The notes beneath the pieces are model-generated. The model was not told the DNA's origin. It saw only the letters and a list, made by a program, of their open reading frames with translations, and ran no database searches. From assembly GCF_005484985.1 (NCBI RefSeq), contig NZ_CP027942.1:1798001-1862000 (forward strand): DNA of 64,000 nucleotides, read 5' to 3'. This document shows positions 26,214 to 36,560 of the stretch, piece by piece. The position numbers were made by a program, and so were the translations under genes. Every line of letters begins with the position of its first letter. Position 1 is the stretch's first letter. The DNA is from Agrococcus sp. SGAir0287 (GTDB lineage Bacteria; Actinomycetota; Actinomycetes; Actinomycetales; Microbacteriaceae).

Positions 26214-26791
26214 CAGTCGGCGCTGCTCCGCGCCTCGGGCTCGGCGCTCTCCTCGGCAGCCGGCTCCGGCTCGGCACCCGGCTCGTCGGTGCGGCGCACC
26301 CCGTCGATCCCCTCGCCGCGCAGCACGAGCACGATGAACGCGCCCATGGCGCACACCACGAACATGTCGGCGACGTTGAAGATCGCGGGGAAGCCCCAGA
26401 CCTGGATGAAGTCGATGACGTGCCCCTGGAGGCCGCCCGGCTCGCGGATGATGCGGTCGGTGAGGTTCCCGACGACGCCGCCGAGCAGGCAGCCGAGGAC
26501 GATCGCCCACGGCAGGGAGCGCACGCGGAAGGCGACGACGACCACCGCGACCGCGACGACCGCCGAGATGAGCGTGAAGATCCACGTCATGCCTGCCGCG
26601 AGCGAGAAGGCGGCACCGGGGTTGCGCACGAAGTGCCACTGCAGCACCTCGCCGAGCACCTGCACCTGCCGCCCCTCGGGCAGCGTCGCGAGCACCCACT
26701 CCTTCACGAGCAGGTCGACGGCCCACACGACCGCGGCGAGGCCGACGATGAGCGCGACGAGGCGCCAGGCGACGCCGCGGGAGGCGGTCAC
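26213..26791 (-). CDS. lspA: Lipoprotein signal peptidase (signal peptidase II)
   Basis: 192-residue membrane aspartic peptidase that removes prolipoprotein signal peptides. Four hydrophobic helices; catalytic aspartates in GNLTDRI and FNVADMF, plus [11 protein letters not shown]. The C-terminal ~30 residues are an acidic tail ([18 protein letters not shown]) longer than in most LspA proteins. The GTG start immediately follows the divIVA TAG stop with no gap, so the two are probably translationally linked. Confidence 0.95.
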   Translation of the reverse strand: MTASRGVAWRLVALIVGLAAVVWAVDLLVKEWVLATLPEGRQVQVLGEVLQWHFVRNPGAAFSLAAGMTWIFTLISAVVAVAVVVVAFRVRSLPWAIVLGCLLGGVVGNLTDRIIREPGGLQGHVIDFIQVWGFPAIFNVADMFVVCAMGAFIVLVLRGEGIDGVRRTDEPGAEPEPAAEESAEPEARSSAD

Positions 26792-27415
26792 CTACTGCTG
26801 CGCGGGTGCGCCGGAGCCGCCGAACGCGAAGGACGTGCGGTCGAGGTCGCGCAGCTGGCTCTCGATGTAGCCGCGCAGGCGCAGGCGGTAGTCGCGCTCG
26901 AAGGTCTTCAGCTCGTCGATCTTCGTCTCGAGGTCCGACTTCTCCTGCTCGAGGGCCGACTTCGTCTTCTCGAACTCGCGCTCGAGGTCCGCACGACGCT
27001 TCGTCGCGGCGGTCTCGATCTCGGCGGCCTGCGTCTCGGCCTCGGCGACGAGCTCGTCCTTGCGGCGCTGACCCTCGGCGACGTGCTCGTCGTGCACGCG
27101 CTGCGCGAGGGCGAGGAGGCCCTCGGGCGACACGGCGGACGCCGATGCGTCGGCCTCGCTCGTCGCGGCCGGCTGCTGCTCGACGACCGGCTCGGGCGCG
27201 GCCTCGGGCGCCGGTGCCGCGGCGGCAGGGGCGGCGGGCGCGCCGGCCTCGAGCTCGGCGACGCGCGCCTCGAGGCGCTCCTTCTCGGCGATGACCTTGC
27301 GGAACTCCGTGACGATCTCGTCGAGGAAGTTGTCGACCTCATCCTGGTCGTAGCCGTCGCGGAAGCGCGTCGTCTCGAACGTCCTCTCGACGATGTCGTT
27401 CGGCGTCAGTGCCAT
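26792..27415 (-). CDS. divIVA: DivIVA/Wag31 polar growth protein
   Basis: 207 residues. The N-terminal DivIVA domain ([35 protein letters not shown]) carries the membrane-binding RFRDGY-type loop. A Pro/Ala-rich linker (about 58-85) follows, then a long coiled coil (about 95-190). It marks cell poles and recruits the wall-synthesis machinery in actinobacteria. SD AGGAAAGG precedes the ATG. It has at least one promoter of its own, upstream at 27444-27489. Confidence 0.96.
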   Translation of the reverse strand: MALTPNDIVERTFETTRFRDGYDQDEVDNFLDEIVTEFRKVIAEKERLEARVAELEAGAPAAPAAAAPAPEAAPEPVVEQQPAATSEADASASAVSPEGLLALAQRVHDEHVAEGQRRKDELVAEAETQAAEIETAATKRRADLEREFEKTKSALEQEKSDLETKIDELKTFERDYRLRLRGYIESQLRDLDRTSFAFGGSGAPAQQ

Positions 27416-27443
27416 CGTGCAGCCTTTCCTCGAGGATCGGAGT

Positions 27444-27489
27444 CCACTGTAGTGGGCGGCTCCGGGGGATGGATCGAGTGACGAGCCTA
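27444..27489 (-). promoter_or_regulatory. Candidate divIVA promoters and dyad
   Basis: On the minus strand TACAGT (27451-27446) sits inside a perfect dyad CCACT-AC-AGTGG (27444-27455), about 30 nt before the ATG. A second -10-like TAGGCT lies at 27489-27484. The dyad over the -10 could be an operator. The rest of the divIVA-yggT gap (27416-27539) shows nothing else. Confidence 0.4.
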
Positions 27490-27539
27490 CCCGGCGTCGC
27501 GGGTGCCCGGCGCCGCGTGATCGGTCCGCACGCGGGCGC

Positions 27540-27830
27540 TCAGGAGGCGAGCGCGCCGGAGACCACGACCACGACGAGCACGATCGCCATGACGGCGAGC
27601 ATCGACAGGTCGAGCATCGCGCCGCCGACGCGGATCGGCTTCACGACGCGGCGTGCGACGCGCAGGATGGGATCGGTGAGCGTGAGGATCGCGACGGAGA
27701 GCGCCAGCCAGAGCCCGCGGGGCTTCCAGTCGCGACGCACCTGCCGCACGACGTCGAGGATGACGCGTGCCCACAGGACGTAGAAGAGCACGTTCGCCGC
27801 GACGTACACGACGAGGGCGACGACCTGCAC
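27540..27830 (-). CDS. yggT: YggT family membrane protein
   Basis: 96 residues with two hydrophobic regions (VVALVVYVAANVLFYVLWARVILDVV and LSMLAVMAIVLVVVVVSGALAS) flanking the LTDPILRVARRVVKPIRVGGAMLDLS segment diagnostic of YggT. Implicated in osmotic tolerance and envelope function. Always near sepF and divIVA in actinobacteria. GTG start 1 nt after the sepF stop. Confidence 0.92.
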   Translation of the reverse strand: MQVVALVVYVAANVLFYVLWARVILDVVRQVRRDWKPRGLWLALSVAILTLTDPILRVARRVVKPIRVGGAMLDLSMLAVMAIVLVVVVVSGALAS

Positions 27831-27831
27831 G

Positions 27832-28299
27832 TCAGTGGGCGAAGGCGTCGGCCTCGCCGACCTCCGTGCGGCCGCCAGCGATCGCGATGTGCTCCGGCGT
27901 GAGCAGGTACACCTTGGTCGTCACGCGCTCGATGCGACCCTGCAGGCCCTGCGTGAGGCCGGCCGAGAAGTCGATGAGGCGACGCGCGTCGCCGTCCGTC
28001 ATCTGCGACAGGTTGATGATGACGGGCGTGCCGTCGCGGAACGCGCCGGCGATCTCCTGCGCATCCTTGTACTGGCGCGGGTGCACCGTCATGATCTCGT
28101 GCATCGAGCCGACCTCCTGGGCTGCGGGGCGCAGCGGCGCGACGGCGCGCGGCTTGGCCTCCTGGCGCTCGTGCCGACGGTCGGCACGCTCCTCGCGCGG
28201 CTCCGGCTCGGAGGCGCGCACGGCGGGCGACTCCTGCGTCAGCTCGTCCTCCTCGGCGAAGCCGAAGTAGACGGCCGCCTTCTTCAATGCGTTGCTCAT
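27832..28299 (-). CDS. sepF: Cell division protein SepF
   Basis: 155 residues. The N-terminal amphipathic membrane-binding helix ([18 protein letters not shown]) is followed by an acidic/basic linker and the SepF fold from about residue 66 ([57 protein letters not shown]). SepF anchors FtsZ to the membrane in actinobacteria, which lack FtsA, as this cluster does. SD GGGAGGA lies 4 nt before the ATG. Confidence 0.95.
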   Translation of the reverse strand: MSNALKKAAVYFGFAEEDELTQESPAVRASEPEPREERADRRHERQEAKPRAVAPLRPAAQEVGSMHEIMTVHPRQYKDAQEIAGAFRDGTPVIINLSQMTDGDARRLIDFSAGLTQGLQGRIERVTTKVYLLTPEHIAIAGGRTEVGEADAFAH

Positions 28300-28325
28300 G
28301 CGATCCTCCCGATCTGCACTCCAGG

Positions 28326-28997
28326 CTACGGAGTGGTGGGCCGTTCTCCCGTGATTGCCGTGCCGATCCGCAGGTGTGTCGCGCCGTGCTCGAGCGCGAC
28401 GCGCCAGTCCTGCGACATGCCCGCCGACAGCCAGCGGGCCGTCGGCGCGATGCGGTGGACGCGATCCGCGTACGTCGCGAGGCGTGCGAACGCGGATGCG
28501 GGCTCCTCGTCGAGCGGCGCGATGGCCATGACTCCGAGCAGGCGCAGCGCCGGCGACGCCTCGACCCGCTCCGCGAGCGCCTCGAGCGCGTCGGGCTGCA
28601 CGCCGCCGCGCCCCGGATCGGCCGTGAGGTTCACCTGCACGAACGCGTCGCGCACGGGGATCTCGTGCGGGCTCTCGCCGCCCTCGAGGGCGTCGACGAG
28701 CTCTGGCGCGTCGATCGAGTGCAGCACGTCGGCGTACCGGGCCACCTGTCGCATCTTCTTGCGCTGCAGCTGCCCCACGTAGTGCCACGTCAAGCCCAGG
28801 TGCGCCAGCTGCGCGGCCTTCTCGCGCGCCTCGGGATGCCGCGACTCCCCCATGTCCCGCTGGCCCGCCGCGGCGAGCTCCTCCACGAGGGACGCGGGAT
28901 GGAACTTCGTCACGACGACGAGCGTCGCGTCGGCGCCTCCCGGCGCCGACGCGATCTCGTCGCGGACGGCTGCGAGCCGCTCGGCCGCCGTCGACAT
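28326..28997 (-). CDS. yggS: YggS/PLPBP pyridoxal phosphate homeostasis protein
   Basis: 223 residues of a PLP-binding TIM barrel without enzymatic activity. The PLP lysine lies in VVVTKFHP (about residue 31). [15 protein letters not shown] and [23 protein letters not shown] are the other family blocks. The usual GEN-Q-E segment reads GESRHPE here. Starts 9 nt after the ftsZ stop; sits between ftsZ and sepF as in other actinobacteria. Confidence 0.92.
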   Translation of the reverse strand: MSTAAERLAAVRDEIASAPGGADATLVVVTKFHPASLVEELAAAGQRDMGESRHPEAREKAAQLAHLGLTWHYVGQLQRKKMRQVARYADVLHSIDAPELVDALEGGESPHEIPVRDAFVQVNLTADPGRGGVQPDALEALAERVEASPALRLLGVMAIAPLDEEPASAFARLATYADRVHRIAPTARWLSAGMSQDWRVALEHGATHLRIGTAITGERPTTP

Positions 28998-29006
28998 GCG
29001 CGCGAC

Positions 29007-30188
29007 CTACTGGCGCAGGAAGTCGGGCAGGAACTCGTCCTCGTCCTCGTCGCTGTCGCCGAGCGGCTGCACGGGACCCGTGAGGTGCTGCGGCACCTCG
29101 GGCGTCGGTGCGGCGTGGCGGCCCGGCGTCGGCGCTGGCTCGTCGGCCGCCTCGGTGGCCGAGGCACCGAGGAAGCCGCCGATGCCCATGTCGCGCGCGG
29201 GCGTCGTGCGCAGCACCTCGTCGTCGGTGCGCGCGAGCGGCGCGCCGCCGTCGAAGCCGGCCGCGATCACCGTGACGCGCACCTCGTCGCCGAGCGTGTC
29301 GTCGATGACGGTGCCGAAGATGATGTTCGCCTCGGGGTGCACGGCCTCCTGCACGAGCTTGGCCGCGTCGTAGGTCTCGTGGATGCCGAGGTTGCTGGAG
29401 GCCTGGATCGACAGCAGCACGCCGTGCGCGCCGTCGATCTTCGCCTCGAGCAGCGGGCTCGCGACCGCGAGCTCCGCCGCCTTGATCGCGCGGTCGGCGC
29501 CGCGCGACGAGCCGATGCCCATGAGCGCGGAGCCCGCACCCTGCATGACGCTCTTCACGTCGGCGAAGTCGACGTTGATGAGGCCCGGCGTCGTGATGAG
29601 GTCGGTGATGCCCTGCACGCCGGCGAGGAGCACCTGGTCGGCGGTCTCGAACGCCTCCACCATCGAGATGCCCATGTCCGAGATCTCGAGCAGGCGGTCG
29701 TTCGGCACGACGATGAGCGTGTCGACCTCGTTCTTCAGCGCCTCGACGCCCGCCTCCGCCTGCGCCTGGCGGCGCTTGCCCTCGAACGAGAACGGCTTGG
29801 TCACGACGCCGACGGTGAGCGCGCCGAGGCTCTTGGCGATGCGCGCCACGACCGGCGCGCCGCCCGTGCCGGTGCCGCCGCCCTCGCCCGCGGTCACGAA
29901 GACCATGTCGGAGCCCGCGAGGGCCTCCTCGATCTCCTCCGCGTGATCCTCGGCCGCACGGCGGCCGACCTCGGGGTCGGCACCTGCGCCGAGCCCCTTC
30001 GTGAGCTCGCGACCGACGTCGAGCTTGACGTCGGCGTCGCTGAGCAGCAGCGCCTGCGCATCGGTGTTGATGGCGATGAACTCGACGCCGCGCAGGCCGA
30101 GGTCGATCATCCGGTTCACGGCGTTCACGCCGCCGCCGCCGACGCCGACCACCTTGATGACGGCGAGGTAGTTGTTGTTCGAAGTCAC
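29007..30188 (-). CDS. ftsZ: Cell division GTPase FtsZ
   Basis: 393 residues. GTP-binding [12 protein letters not shown] tubulin signature at about residues 100-111, T7 loop [11 protein letters not shown], then the C-terminal linker and the conserved terminal peptide EFLPDFLRQ that binds SepF. The GTG start has AGGGG upstream. A 181-bp gap to ftsQ gives room for its own promoter and contains a dyad. FtsZ polymerises into the division ring. Confidence 0.98.
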   Translation of the reverse strand: MTSNNNYLAVIKVVGVGGGGVNAVNRMIDLGLRGVEFIAINTDAQALLLSDADVKLDVGRELTKGLGAGADPEVGRRAAEDHAEEIEEALAGSDMVFVTAGEGGGTGTGGAPVVARIAKSLGALTVGVVTKPFSFEGKRRQAQAEAGVEALKNEVDTLIVVPNDRLLEISDMGISMVEAFETADQVLLAGVQGITDLITTPGLINVDFADVKSVMQGAGSALMGIGSSRGADRAIKAAELAVASPLLEAKIDGAHGVLLSIQASSNLGIHETYDAAKLVQEAVHPEANIIFGTVIDDTLGDEVRVTVIAAGFDGGAPLARTDDEVLRTTPARDMGIGGFLGASATEAADEPAPTPGRHAAPTPEVPQHLTGPVQPLGDSDEDEDEFLPDFLRQ

Positions 30189-30207
30189 GGTCCGGCCCCT
30201 CGATCGA

Positions 30208-30231
30208 AACCTTCAACCTCAGGTAGAGGTT
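30208..30231 (-). promoter_or_regulatory. Candidate MerR-type operator upstream of ftsZ
   Basis: AACCTTCAA (30208-30216) followed by the perfect dyad AACCTC-aggta-GAGGTT (30215-30231), 20-43 nt before the ftsZ GTG. The same 9-mer AACCTTCAA occurs 17 nt before the merR start at 59996. FtsR (a MerR-type activator of ftsZ in Corynebacterium) has a homologue at 60173-60877, so a shared operator is plausible but unproven. Confidence 0.45.
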
Positions 30232-30369
30232 TAGAGATTTCCTCAGCGTTCGTTGTCGGTTCCGACGGTAGGGCCGCGGCTGGAACCCGGCCCCGAGACA
30301 CGCCGCGCGACGACGAGGACGCGATGCTGGCGCATCCCGCGCGTGTCGCCGTGCGCCGACGACGTCGCA

Positions 30370-31404
30370 TCAGGGACGGACGACGGGGTGCTCGGGCGCG
30401 CTGACGTCGAACGTGACGGGGACCGCGGGATCCGCGGCGGCGACGAGCGCCGCGAGCACGTCGGCCTTGAGGCGCGCCTCGTCGGCGCTCCCCCACACCA
30501 CCTGCTGCCCCGAGGCGAGCGTCATCGTCACATCGGCATCGGTCGACGCCGTGATCGCCGCGACCTGCTGCCGCAGCGCGCTCGGCATCGCGACGAGCGA
30601 GGCCGCGACGGCCTCGTACGCCGCCGATCCCACCTCGACGTCCTCGAGCCGCGGCAGGGGCGTGTCGTCCGGCATGCCGAGCGTGACGCCCGCGGGATCG
30701 AGCATCATGTCCTGCCCGTCGATGGACGCGACGACGACGGGCTGCCGCTCGACGACGCGGACGACGATCGTGCCGGGAGGCACGACGTCAACGACGAACG
30801 ACTCGAGCCCCGTGAAGCGCTCGAGGTCCTCGCGCACGCCCGTGTCGGTGACGGTCGCGATCGGCTGTCCCAGGTGCCCGGCGAGCGCGGCGCGCAGCGC
30901 CGCGGCGTCGAGGCGCTGCGTGCCCTGGACCTCGATCTCGCGCACGGCCATGAGCGGCGAGTGCACGAGGCCGACGAGCAGCGCGAAGGAGGCGACGAGC
31001 ACGCCGACGACGATGAGCGAGCGGCGCAGCCTCCGACGCGACGTCGCCGTGAAGCGGCGCACCTCCGATCGCTCGGCACGACGCCGCGCGCGTGCCGCCT
31101 GTCGTGCGACGGCCTGCGCCCTGCGCTGCTCGCCACGATCGAGCCGCAGCTGGCGCAGCTCGGCCTCGCGCAGCAGTCGATCCGTGCGGCTCGCGTTCGA
31201 CTCGCTGCGCCTGCGACCGCGCACGCGCGCCACGACGACGGCGTCGAGGTCCTCCGTCGCCGCCACATCCGCCTGCGCGCGCGCCTCGCGGGGCTGCCGC
31301 GGCTCGACCGGCTCGGGCTCGCGCTGCTCGGACGCGCGAGGATCTGCGCCCGACGGCGGCTCGGGCCGACGCGGCGGCCCGTCGAAGCCCTCCGGCCGCC
31401 TCAC
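30370..31404 (-). CDS. ftsQ: Cell division protein FtsQ
   Basis: 344 residues. A long, charged cytoplasmic N-terminus (about 1-125, Arg/Glu/Gln-rich) leads to one transmembrane helix ([19 protein letters not shown]), a POTRA domain starting [23 protein letters not shown], and the FtsQ/DivIB domain ([19 protein letters not shown]). Links FtsW/FtsI to the divisome. The GTG overlaps the murC stop by 4 nt (GTGA). Confidence 0.92.
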   Translation of the reverse strand: MRRPEGFDGPPRRPEPPSGADPRASEQREPEPVEPRQPREARAQADVAATEDLDAVVVARVRGRRRSESNASRTDRLLREAELRQLRLDRGEQRRAQAVARQAARARRRAERSEVRRFTATSRRRLRRSLIVVGVLVASFALLVGLVHSPLMAVREIEVQGTQRLDAAALRAALAGHLGQPIATVTDTGVREDLERFTGLESFVVDVVPPGTIVVRVVERQPVVVASIDGQDMMLDPAGVTLGMPDDTPLPRLEDVEVGSAAYEAVAASLVAMPSALRQQVAAITASTDADVTMTLASGQQVVWGSADEARLKADVLAALVAAADPAVPVTFDVSAPEHPVVRP

Positions 31405-32807
31405 CCGTCGCCGTCCGTGGCCTCGAGCGCGTCGAGCAGCTGCGGGATGATGCGGTACACGTCGCCGCACGAGAGCGTCATGACGAGGTCGCCCTCGCGC
31501 GCGATCTCGCCGACCCGATCCGCCGCCGCCTGCCAGTCGGGTAGGAAGTCGACGCGCGACGGGTCGTCGAAGGCCGCCGACACCAGGGCGCCGGAGACGC
31601 CGGGGATCGGATCCTCGCGCGCCCCGTAGACGTCGAGCACGATCGTGTGGTCCGCGAGGCGCTCGTAGGCGGCCGCGAACTCGTCCGCCATGTCGCGCGT
31701 GCGGGAGTAGAGATGCGGCTGGTGCACGGCGATGAGGCGCCCGGAGCCGAGCACGGTGCGCGCGCCCGTGAGCGCGGCCTCGACCTCGGCGGGATGATGC
31801 GCGTAGTCGTCGTAGACGCGCACGCCGCGACGCTCGCCGTGCGACTCGAAGCGCCGCCCGGTGCCTGCGAAGCCCGAGAGCGCGTCGGCGGCCGCGGCCG
31901 GCTCGATGCCGAGCTGCAGGAGCACCGCGAAGGCGCCGGCCGCGTTCACGGCGTTGTGCCTGCCGACGACGTCCATCGCGATCGCGTGCCGCTGCCCCGC
32001 GTGCTCGACGACGCACGCGATGCCCTCGCCCGTGACGATGTCCGTCACGCGCACGTCGGCCTCCTCGCGCTCGCCGAAGGTCACGACGCGCTCGTGGTGC
32101 ACGAGGTCGCGCACGCGACGCGCGCCGGCGTCGTCGCAGGAGATCACGACCGCCTCCGATGCGCCGTCGGCGAAGCGTGCGAAGGCCGCGTCGAAGGCGC
32201 CCGGCGTGCCGTAGTGGTCGAGGTGGTCGGTGTCGACGTTCGTCACGAGGGCGACGGCGACGTCGTAGAGGAGGAAGGAGCCGTCGGACTCGTCGGCCTC
32301 GAGCACGAAGAGGTCGCCGGTGCCGTGGCCGCTCGAGCCGCCGAGGCCCGCGATGGTGCCGCCGTTGACGTAGCTCGCGCCCGCATCCAGCCGATGCAGC
32401 GCCCACACGACCATGCCGGTGGAGGTCGTCTTGCCGTGCGCGCCCGCGACGGCCACGAGGCGCTTGCCGCGCGCGAGCAGGTGCAGCGCCTGCGAGCGGT
32501 GCAGCACGGGCACGCCGCGCTCCTGCGCGGCGACGAGCTCGGGGTTCGTGGGCCACAGGGCGCTCGTGACGACCACGGCGTCGACGTCGTGCGGCAGGTT
32601 CGCCGCGTCGTGCCCGACGGCGACGGTCGCGCCATGCGCGACGAGCGCGTCGACCGTCGCCGAGCCCGAACGGTCGGACCCCGTCACGCGCACGCCCTCG
32701 TCGAGCAGCATGTGCGCGATGCCGGACATGCCGGAGCCGCCGATGCCGATCATGTGGACGCGCTCGATGCGCTCGGGGATCGGCTGGGTCAGGTCGGGCT
32801 CGATCAC
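31401..32807 (-). CDS. murC: UDP-N-acetylmuramate--L-alanine ligase
   Basis: 468 residues. [16 protein letters not shown] is the Rossmann nucleotide site, [14 protein letters not shown] the P-loop, EADESDGS and the HPAEV segment ([11 protein letters not shown]) the catalytic blocks. Adds L-Ala, the first stem residue, to UDP-MurNAc in the cytoplasm. The GTG start overlaps the murG stop (GTGA). Confidence 0.97.
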   Translation of the reverse strand: MIEPDLTQPIPERIERVHMIGIGGSGMSGIAHMLLDEGVRVTGSDRSGSATVDALVAHGATVAVGHDAANLPHDVDAVVVTSALWPTNPELVAAQERGVPVLHRSQALHLLARGKRLVAVAGAHGKTTSTGMVVWALHRLDAGASYVNGGTIAGLGGSSGHGTGDLFVLEADESDGSFLLYDVAVALVTNVDTDHLDHYGTPGAFDAAFARFADGASEAVVISCDDAGARRVRDLVHHERVVTFGEREEADVRVTDIVTGEGIACVVEHAGQRHAIAMDVVGRHNAVNAAGAFAVLLQLGIEPAAAADALSGFAGTGRRFESHGERRGVRVYDDYAHHPAEVEAALTGARTVLGSGRLIAVHQPHLYSRTRDMADEFAAAYERLADHTIVLDVYGAREDPIPGVSGALVSAAFDDPSRVDFLPDWQAAADRVGEIAREGDLVMTLSCGDVYRIIPQLLDALEATDGDG

Positions 32808-33883
32808 GCGTCGTCCTCCATCGCTCGCCGCACGAGGTCGCACATGCGGTCGTCCCCGTCGGCGATGCCCGAGCCGCGCGTCGCGGCGGCCATCGCGGCG
32901 ACCCGCTCGCGGTCGGCGAGGAGCGGCACGAGCGCGTCCTCGACCCACCCCTGCGCGAGCAGCGCGTCGTCGACGAGCAGCGCGCCGCCCGCGGCGACCT
33001 GATCGTGGGCGTTGAGCGCCTGCTCGCCGTTGCCGAAGGGCAACGGCACGTAGACCGCCGGCAGGCCGACGGCCATGAGCTCGCTCACCGTCAGGCTGCC
33101 TGCACGGCACACGACCAGGTCGGCGGCCGCGTAGGCCAGATGCATGCCGTCGAGGTACTCCACGGCGACGTAGTGGTCGACGGTCGCTGGCACGAAGTCC
33201 GTCTGCCGCCCGCCCGAGAGATGCAGGATCTGCCAGCCCGCGTCGACGATCGCGCCCGCGGCGGCGACGATCGCGCGGTTGATCGACCGCGCGCCCTGCG
33301 AGCCGCCCGTGACGAGCAGCGTCGGGCGATCGGGGTCGAGACCGAGCTCGCGGCGAGCGCGGGGCCGCAGCGCCGCACGGTCGAGCGTCGTGATCGAGCG
33401 GCGCAGCGGCATGCCTACGACCGTGCCCGGCAGCGTCGTCGGCGCGTACGTGAGGCCCACGTGACGCGTCCACCTCGCGCCGAGGCGGTTCGCCATGCCG
33501 GGGCGCGCGTTCGCCTCGTGGATCGCGAGCGGCGTGCGCGCGAGGTGCGCCGCGCGGTATGCGGGAGCGGAGGCGTAGCCGCCGAAGCCCACGACGACGT
33601 CGACGTCGCGCTCGCCCAGCAGGCGCCGCACGCGCGCGACGGTCGGCGCCCACGAGCGCGCGAATCGCAGCGCCGCGGCATCCGGGCGGCGCGGGAAGGG
33701 CAGCTTGGGGATCGTCACGAGCTCGTAGCCCGCGGCCGGCACGAGCTCGCGCTCGAGGCCCTCCTGCGTGCCGAGCACGACGACGCGGGCGTCGGGCTCG
33801 CGCTCGCGCAGCCGGTCGGCGGTCGCGAGCAGCGGGTTCACATGGCCGGCGGTGCCGCCGCCGGCGAAGAGGTAGGACGCCAT
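32804..33883 (-). CDS. murG: MurG N-acetylglucosaminyltransferase (lipid II synthesis)
   Basis: 359-residue GT28 enzyme attaching GlcNAc to lipid I at the inner membrane face. [13 protein letters not shown] near the N-terminus, [24 protein letters not shown], and the donor-site [22 protein letters not shown] are visible. The ATG overlaps the ftsW stop by one base (TGATG). Confidence 0.97.
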   Translation of the reverse strand: MASYLFAGGGTAGHVNPLLATADRLREREPDARVVVLGTQEGLERELVPAAGYELVTIPKLPFPRRPDAAALRFARSWAPTVARVRRLLGERDVDVVVGFGGYASAPAYRAAHLARTPLAIHEANARPGMANRLGARWTRHVGLTYAPTTLPGTVVGMPLRRSITTLDRAALRPRARRELGLDPDRPTLLVTGGSQGARSINRAIVAAAGAIVDAGWQILHLSGGRQTDFVPATVDHYVAVEYLDGMHLAYAAADLVVCRAGSLTVSELMAVGLPAVYVPLPFGNGEQALNAHDQVAAGGALLVDDALLAQGWVEDALVPLLADRERVAAMAAATRGSGIADGDDRMCDLVRRAMEDDA

Positions 33884-35094
33884 CAGGTCCCAGTCTGGCG
33901 CAGGCGCGCATCGTGCCGTGCGAGCGACAGCACGATGCCGATCGCCAGCAGCGCGGCGACGAGCTGCGATCCTCCCGCCGAGATGAGCGGGAGCGGCACG
34001 CCGAGCACGGGCAGCAGGCCGAGCACGACCGCGACGTTCACGATCGCCTGGCCGACGAGCCACACGAGCACGCCGCCCGTGACGATGCGCGTCATCGGCA
34101 GCGTCGCCTCGCGCACGATGCGCAGCAGCGCGACGGCGAGCACGACGAAGAGCAGCAGCACGACGACGGCGCCGACGAGGCCGAGCTCCTCGCCGATGAT
34201 GGCGAAGATGTAGTCGTTGTCGGCCTCGGCCAGCCACATCCACTTCGCCCGCGAGTTGCCGAGGCCGACGCCGAACAGGCCGCCGTTCGCCAGCGCCCAC
34301 GTGCCGTGCAGCTGCTGCCAGCAGCCCGAGAAGTAGTCGTCGTCGGTGTTCTGGCAGCCCACGAGGAAGGACTCGAGGCGGCGGACGCGCGAGTCGGCCG
34401 ACAGCAGCACCGGCACGGCCGCGACGCCCGCGGCGACCGCGGGCAGCAGGAGGTGCCACCAGCGCACGCCCGCGAAGAACATGGCGCCGAGCACGACGAG
34501 CGCGAGGATGACGACGGTGCCGAAGTCGTTGCCGCGCAGCACGAGCAGGATGAAGGCTCCTCCGACGGGCGCGACGGGGATCCACGCGTGCCAGAAGCGC
34601 CTGCCGAGGTCGCCCTTCATCGCGAAGATCGCGCCGATGAACACGCACAGCGCGAGCTTGCCGAGCTCGCCGGGCTGCAGCGTGAAGCCGCCGATCGACA
34701 GCCAGTTGCGGTTGCCGCCGATGACGACGCCGAGGGGCGTGAAGACGACGAGTGCCTGCAGCGCGATCGCGAGGCCGATGCCGGGCCAGGCGAGCCGACG
34801 CCACCAGATGGCGGGCACGCGGCTCGCGACGAGCATGAGGGGCACGCCGACGAGCGCGAAGAGCCCCTGGCGCTGGAACGCGCCCAGCATGCTGCCGTAC
34901 TCGGCGCGGCTCTCGATCGCCGACGACGACAGCACCATGACGAGGCCGAAGACGACGAGGAAGAGCGTCGTCCCGACGAGCAGCAGCTCGTTGCCCGTGA
35001 CGGTCGGGAAGAGCCGACGCAGCCGGACGACCGCGGTGCTACCGCGACCGCGGACCGCCGGGATCGGGGGTGCGTCCACCGCCACCTGGGCCAT
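33883..35094 (-). CDS. ftsW: SEDS peptidoglycan glycosyltransferase FtsW
   Basis: 403 residues, about ten membrane helices. The SEDS signature [23 protein letters not shown] has QPGE where most FtsW proteins have [33 protein letters not shown] is the C-terminal hallmark. Polymerises septal lipid II with FtsI. The ATG at 35094 is chosen for the GAGGGAGG site 5 nt upstream; it overlaps the murD 3' end by 56 nt. A longer start at 35151 is possible. Confidence 0.94.
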   Translation of the reverse strand: MAQVAVDAPPIPAVRGRGSTAVVRLRRLFPTVTGNELLLVGTTLFLVVFGLVMVLSSSAIESRAEYGSMLGAFQRQGLFALVGVPLMLVASRVPAIWWRRLAWPGIGLAIALQALVVFTPLGVVIGGNRNWLSIGGFTLQPGELGKLALCVFIGAIFAMKGDLGRRFWHAWIPVAPVGGAFILLVLRGNDFGTVVILALVVLGAMFFAGVRWWHLLLPAVAAGVAAVPVLLSADSRVRRLESFLVGCQNTDDDYFSGCWQQLHGTWALANGGLFGVGLGNSRAKWMWLAEADNDYIFAIIGEELGLVGAVVVLLLFVVLAVALLRIVREATLPMTRIVTGGVLVWLVGQAIVNVAVVLGLLPVLGVPLPLISAGGSQLVAALLAIGIVLSLARHDARLRQTGT

Positions 35095-36499
35095 CGGCGC
35101 CTCCCTCTCGCATCCGCTCGTCGTGCACGGCTCGCTGGAACCGCCGGCCACGATCCGCGTAGGACTCGAACTGGTCCATCGACGCCGCAGCCGGGGCGAG
35201 GAGCACGGTGTCGCCGCTGGATGCGTGCGCCCGCGCAGCCGCGACGGCCGTCGGCATGACCTCCTCAGTGTCCGCCTCGTCGACCTCGACGAGCGGGATG
35301 CCGGGCGCGTGTCGCGCGAACGCGGCGAGGATCGCGGCGCGATCGACGCCGATGACGACGGCGGCGCGCAGGCGTGCCGCGTGGCGCTCGACGAGCGGAG
35401 CGACGTCGACCCCCTTCAGCAGGCCGCCGACGATCCACACGACCGACGCGAACGCCTGGAGCGAGCCGTTCGCCGCGTGCGGGTTCGTCGCCTTCGAGTC
35501 GTCGACGAAGCGCACGCCGCCGATGTCGGCGACGACCTCGGTCCGATGGTGGTCGAGGCGGAAGGAGCGGATGGCGTCGCGGATCGCCGCGGGCTCGACG
35601 CCGACCGCGCGTGCGAGCGCTGCGGCGGCGAGCACGTTCTGCGCCATGTGGGGCGTCGCGAGGCCCGCGACCTCGAGGTCGGCGAGCGTCGCGAGCTCGA
35701 GCGCCGAGTCGCGTCGGTCGTCGAGGAAGGCGCGATCGGCGAGGATGCCCTCGACGATCCCGAGCTCCGAGCGGCCCGGCATGCCGAGCCCGAAGCCGAT
35801 CGCACGGCACCCTTCGACGACGTCGGCCTCCTCGACCATGCGCATCGTCGCCGGGTCGGCGACGTTGTAGACGGCCGCGACACGGGCGTTGCGGTACACC
35901 TTCGCCTTCGCATCGCGGTAGGCCTGCGCGCCGGCGTGCCAGTCGAGGTGGTCGTCGTCGAGGTTGAGGCAGACGGCCGAGTGCGGCCAGATCTCGCCGA
36001 GCGCGTGGAGCTGGAACGACGACAGCTCGACGACGAGCACGTCGAAGCCCTCCGGATCGCGGACGGCGTCGAGCACGGGGGTGCCGATGTTCCCGACCGG
36101 CGCGACGCGGAGGCCGCCCGCCTGGAGCATGTGCGCGGCGAGCTGCGTCGTCGTCGTCTTGCCGTTCGTGCCGGTGACGAGCACCCACTCCGCCGCGCGC
36201 ACCTTGTCGCGCACGCGCCATGCGAGCTCGACGTCGCCCCAGATCGTCGCGCCGCGCTCCGCGGCGCCCACGAGCCAGGGATGCGTCGGGGGCAGCCCCG
36301 GCGAGGCGATGACGAGCTCGGCGGCGGCGAGGACGTCCGGCGTCTCGCCGGCGTCCGTCACGACCGTGTCGATGCCGAGCACCGACAGGATGCGCTCGCG
36401 CTCCGCGTCGCCGCGCTCTGCGACGACCGTGACGTTCGCGCCGAGCTCGACGAGCGTGTCGGCGGCGGCGAAGCCGGTCACGCCCAGGCCGAGCACCAC
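35039..36499 (-). CDS. murD: UDP-N-acetylmuramoyl-L-alanine--D-glutamate ligase (start uncertain)
   Basis: At least 486 residues. VLGLGVTGFAAADTLVELGA is the N-terminal Rossmann loop, VTGTNGKTTTTQL the P-loop, with NLDDDHLDWH, FVDDSKATNPHAA and VWIVGGLLKGVD downstream. Adds D-Glu to UDP-MurNAc-Ala. The GTG at 36499 begins right at the first beta strand. The reading frame stays open for ~24 further codons (to ~36571, encoding DLDALTSWHDDWTGIRA), which looks like genuine MurD N-terminus but has no ATG, GTG or TTG; a CTG at 36571 overlapping the mraY end may be the real start. The C-terminus is Gly/Pro/Arg-rich. Confidence 0.93.
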   Translation of the reverse strand: MVLGLGVTGFAAADTLVELGANVTVVAERGDAERERILSVLGIDTVVTDAGETPDVLAAAELVIASPGLPPTHPWLVGAAERGATIWGDVELAWRVRDKVRAAEWVLVTGTNGKTTTTQLAAHMLQAGGLRVAPVGNIGTPVLDAVRDPEGFDVLVVELSSFQLHALGEIWPHSAVCLNLDDDHLDWHAGAQAYRDAKAKVYRNARVAAVYNVADPATMRMVEEADVVEGCRAIGFGLGMPGRSELGIVEGILADRAFLDDRRDSALELATLADLEVAGLATPHMAQNVLAAAALARAVGVEPAAIRDAIRSFRLDHHRTEVVADIGGVRFVDDSKATNPHAANGSLQAFASVVWIVGGLLKGVDVAPLVERHAARLRAAVVIGVDRAAILAAFARHAPGIPLVEVDEADTEEVMPTAVAAARAHASSGDTVLLAPAAASMDQFESYADRGRRFQRAVHDERMREGGADGPGGGGRTPDPGGPRSR

Positions 36500-36560
36500 G
36501 GCGCGGATGCCCGTCCAGTCGTCGTGCCAGCTCGTGAGCGCGTCGAGGTCGCGGGCGGCG

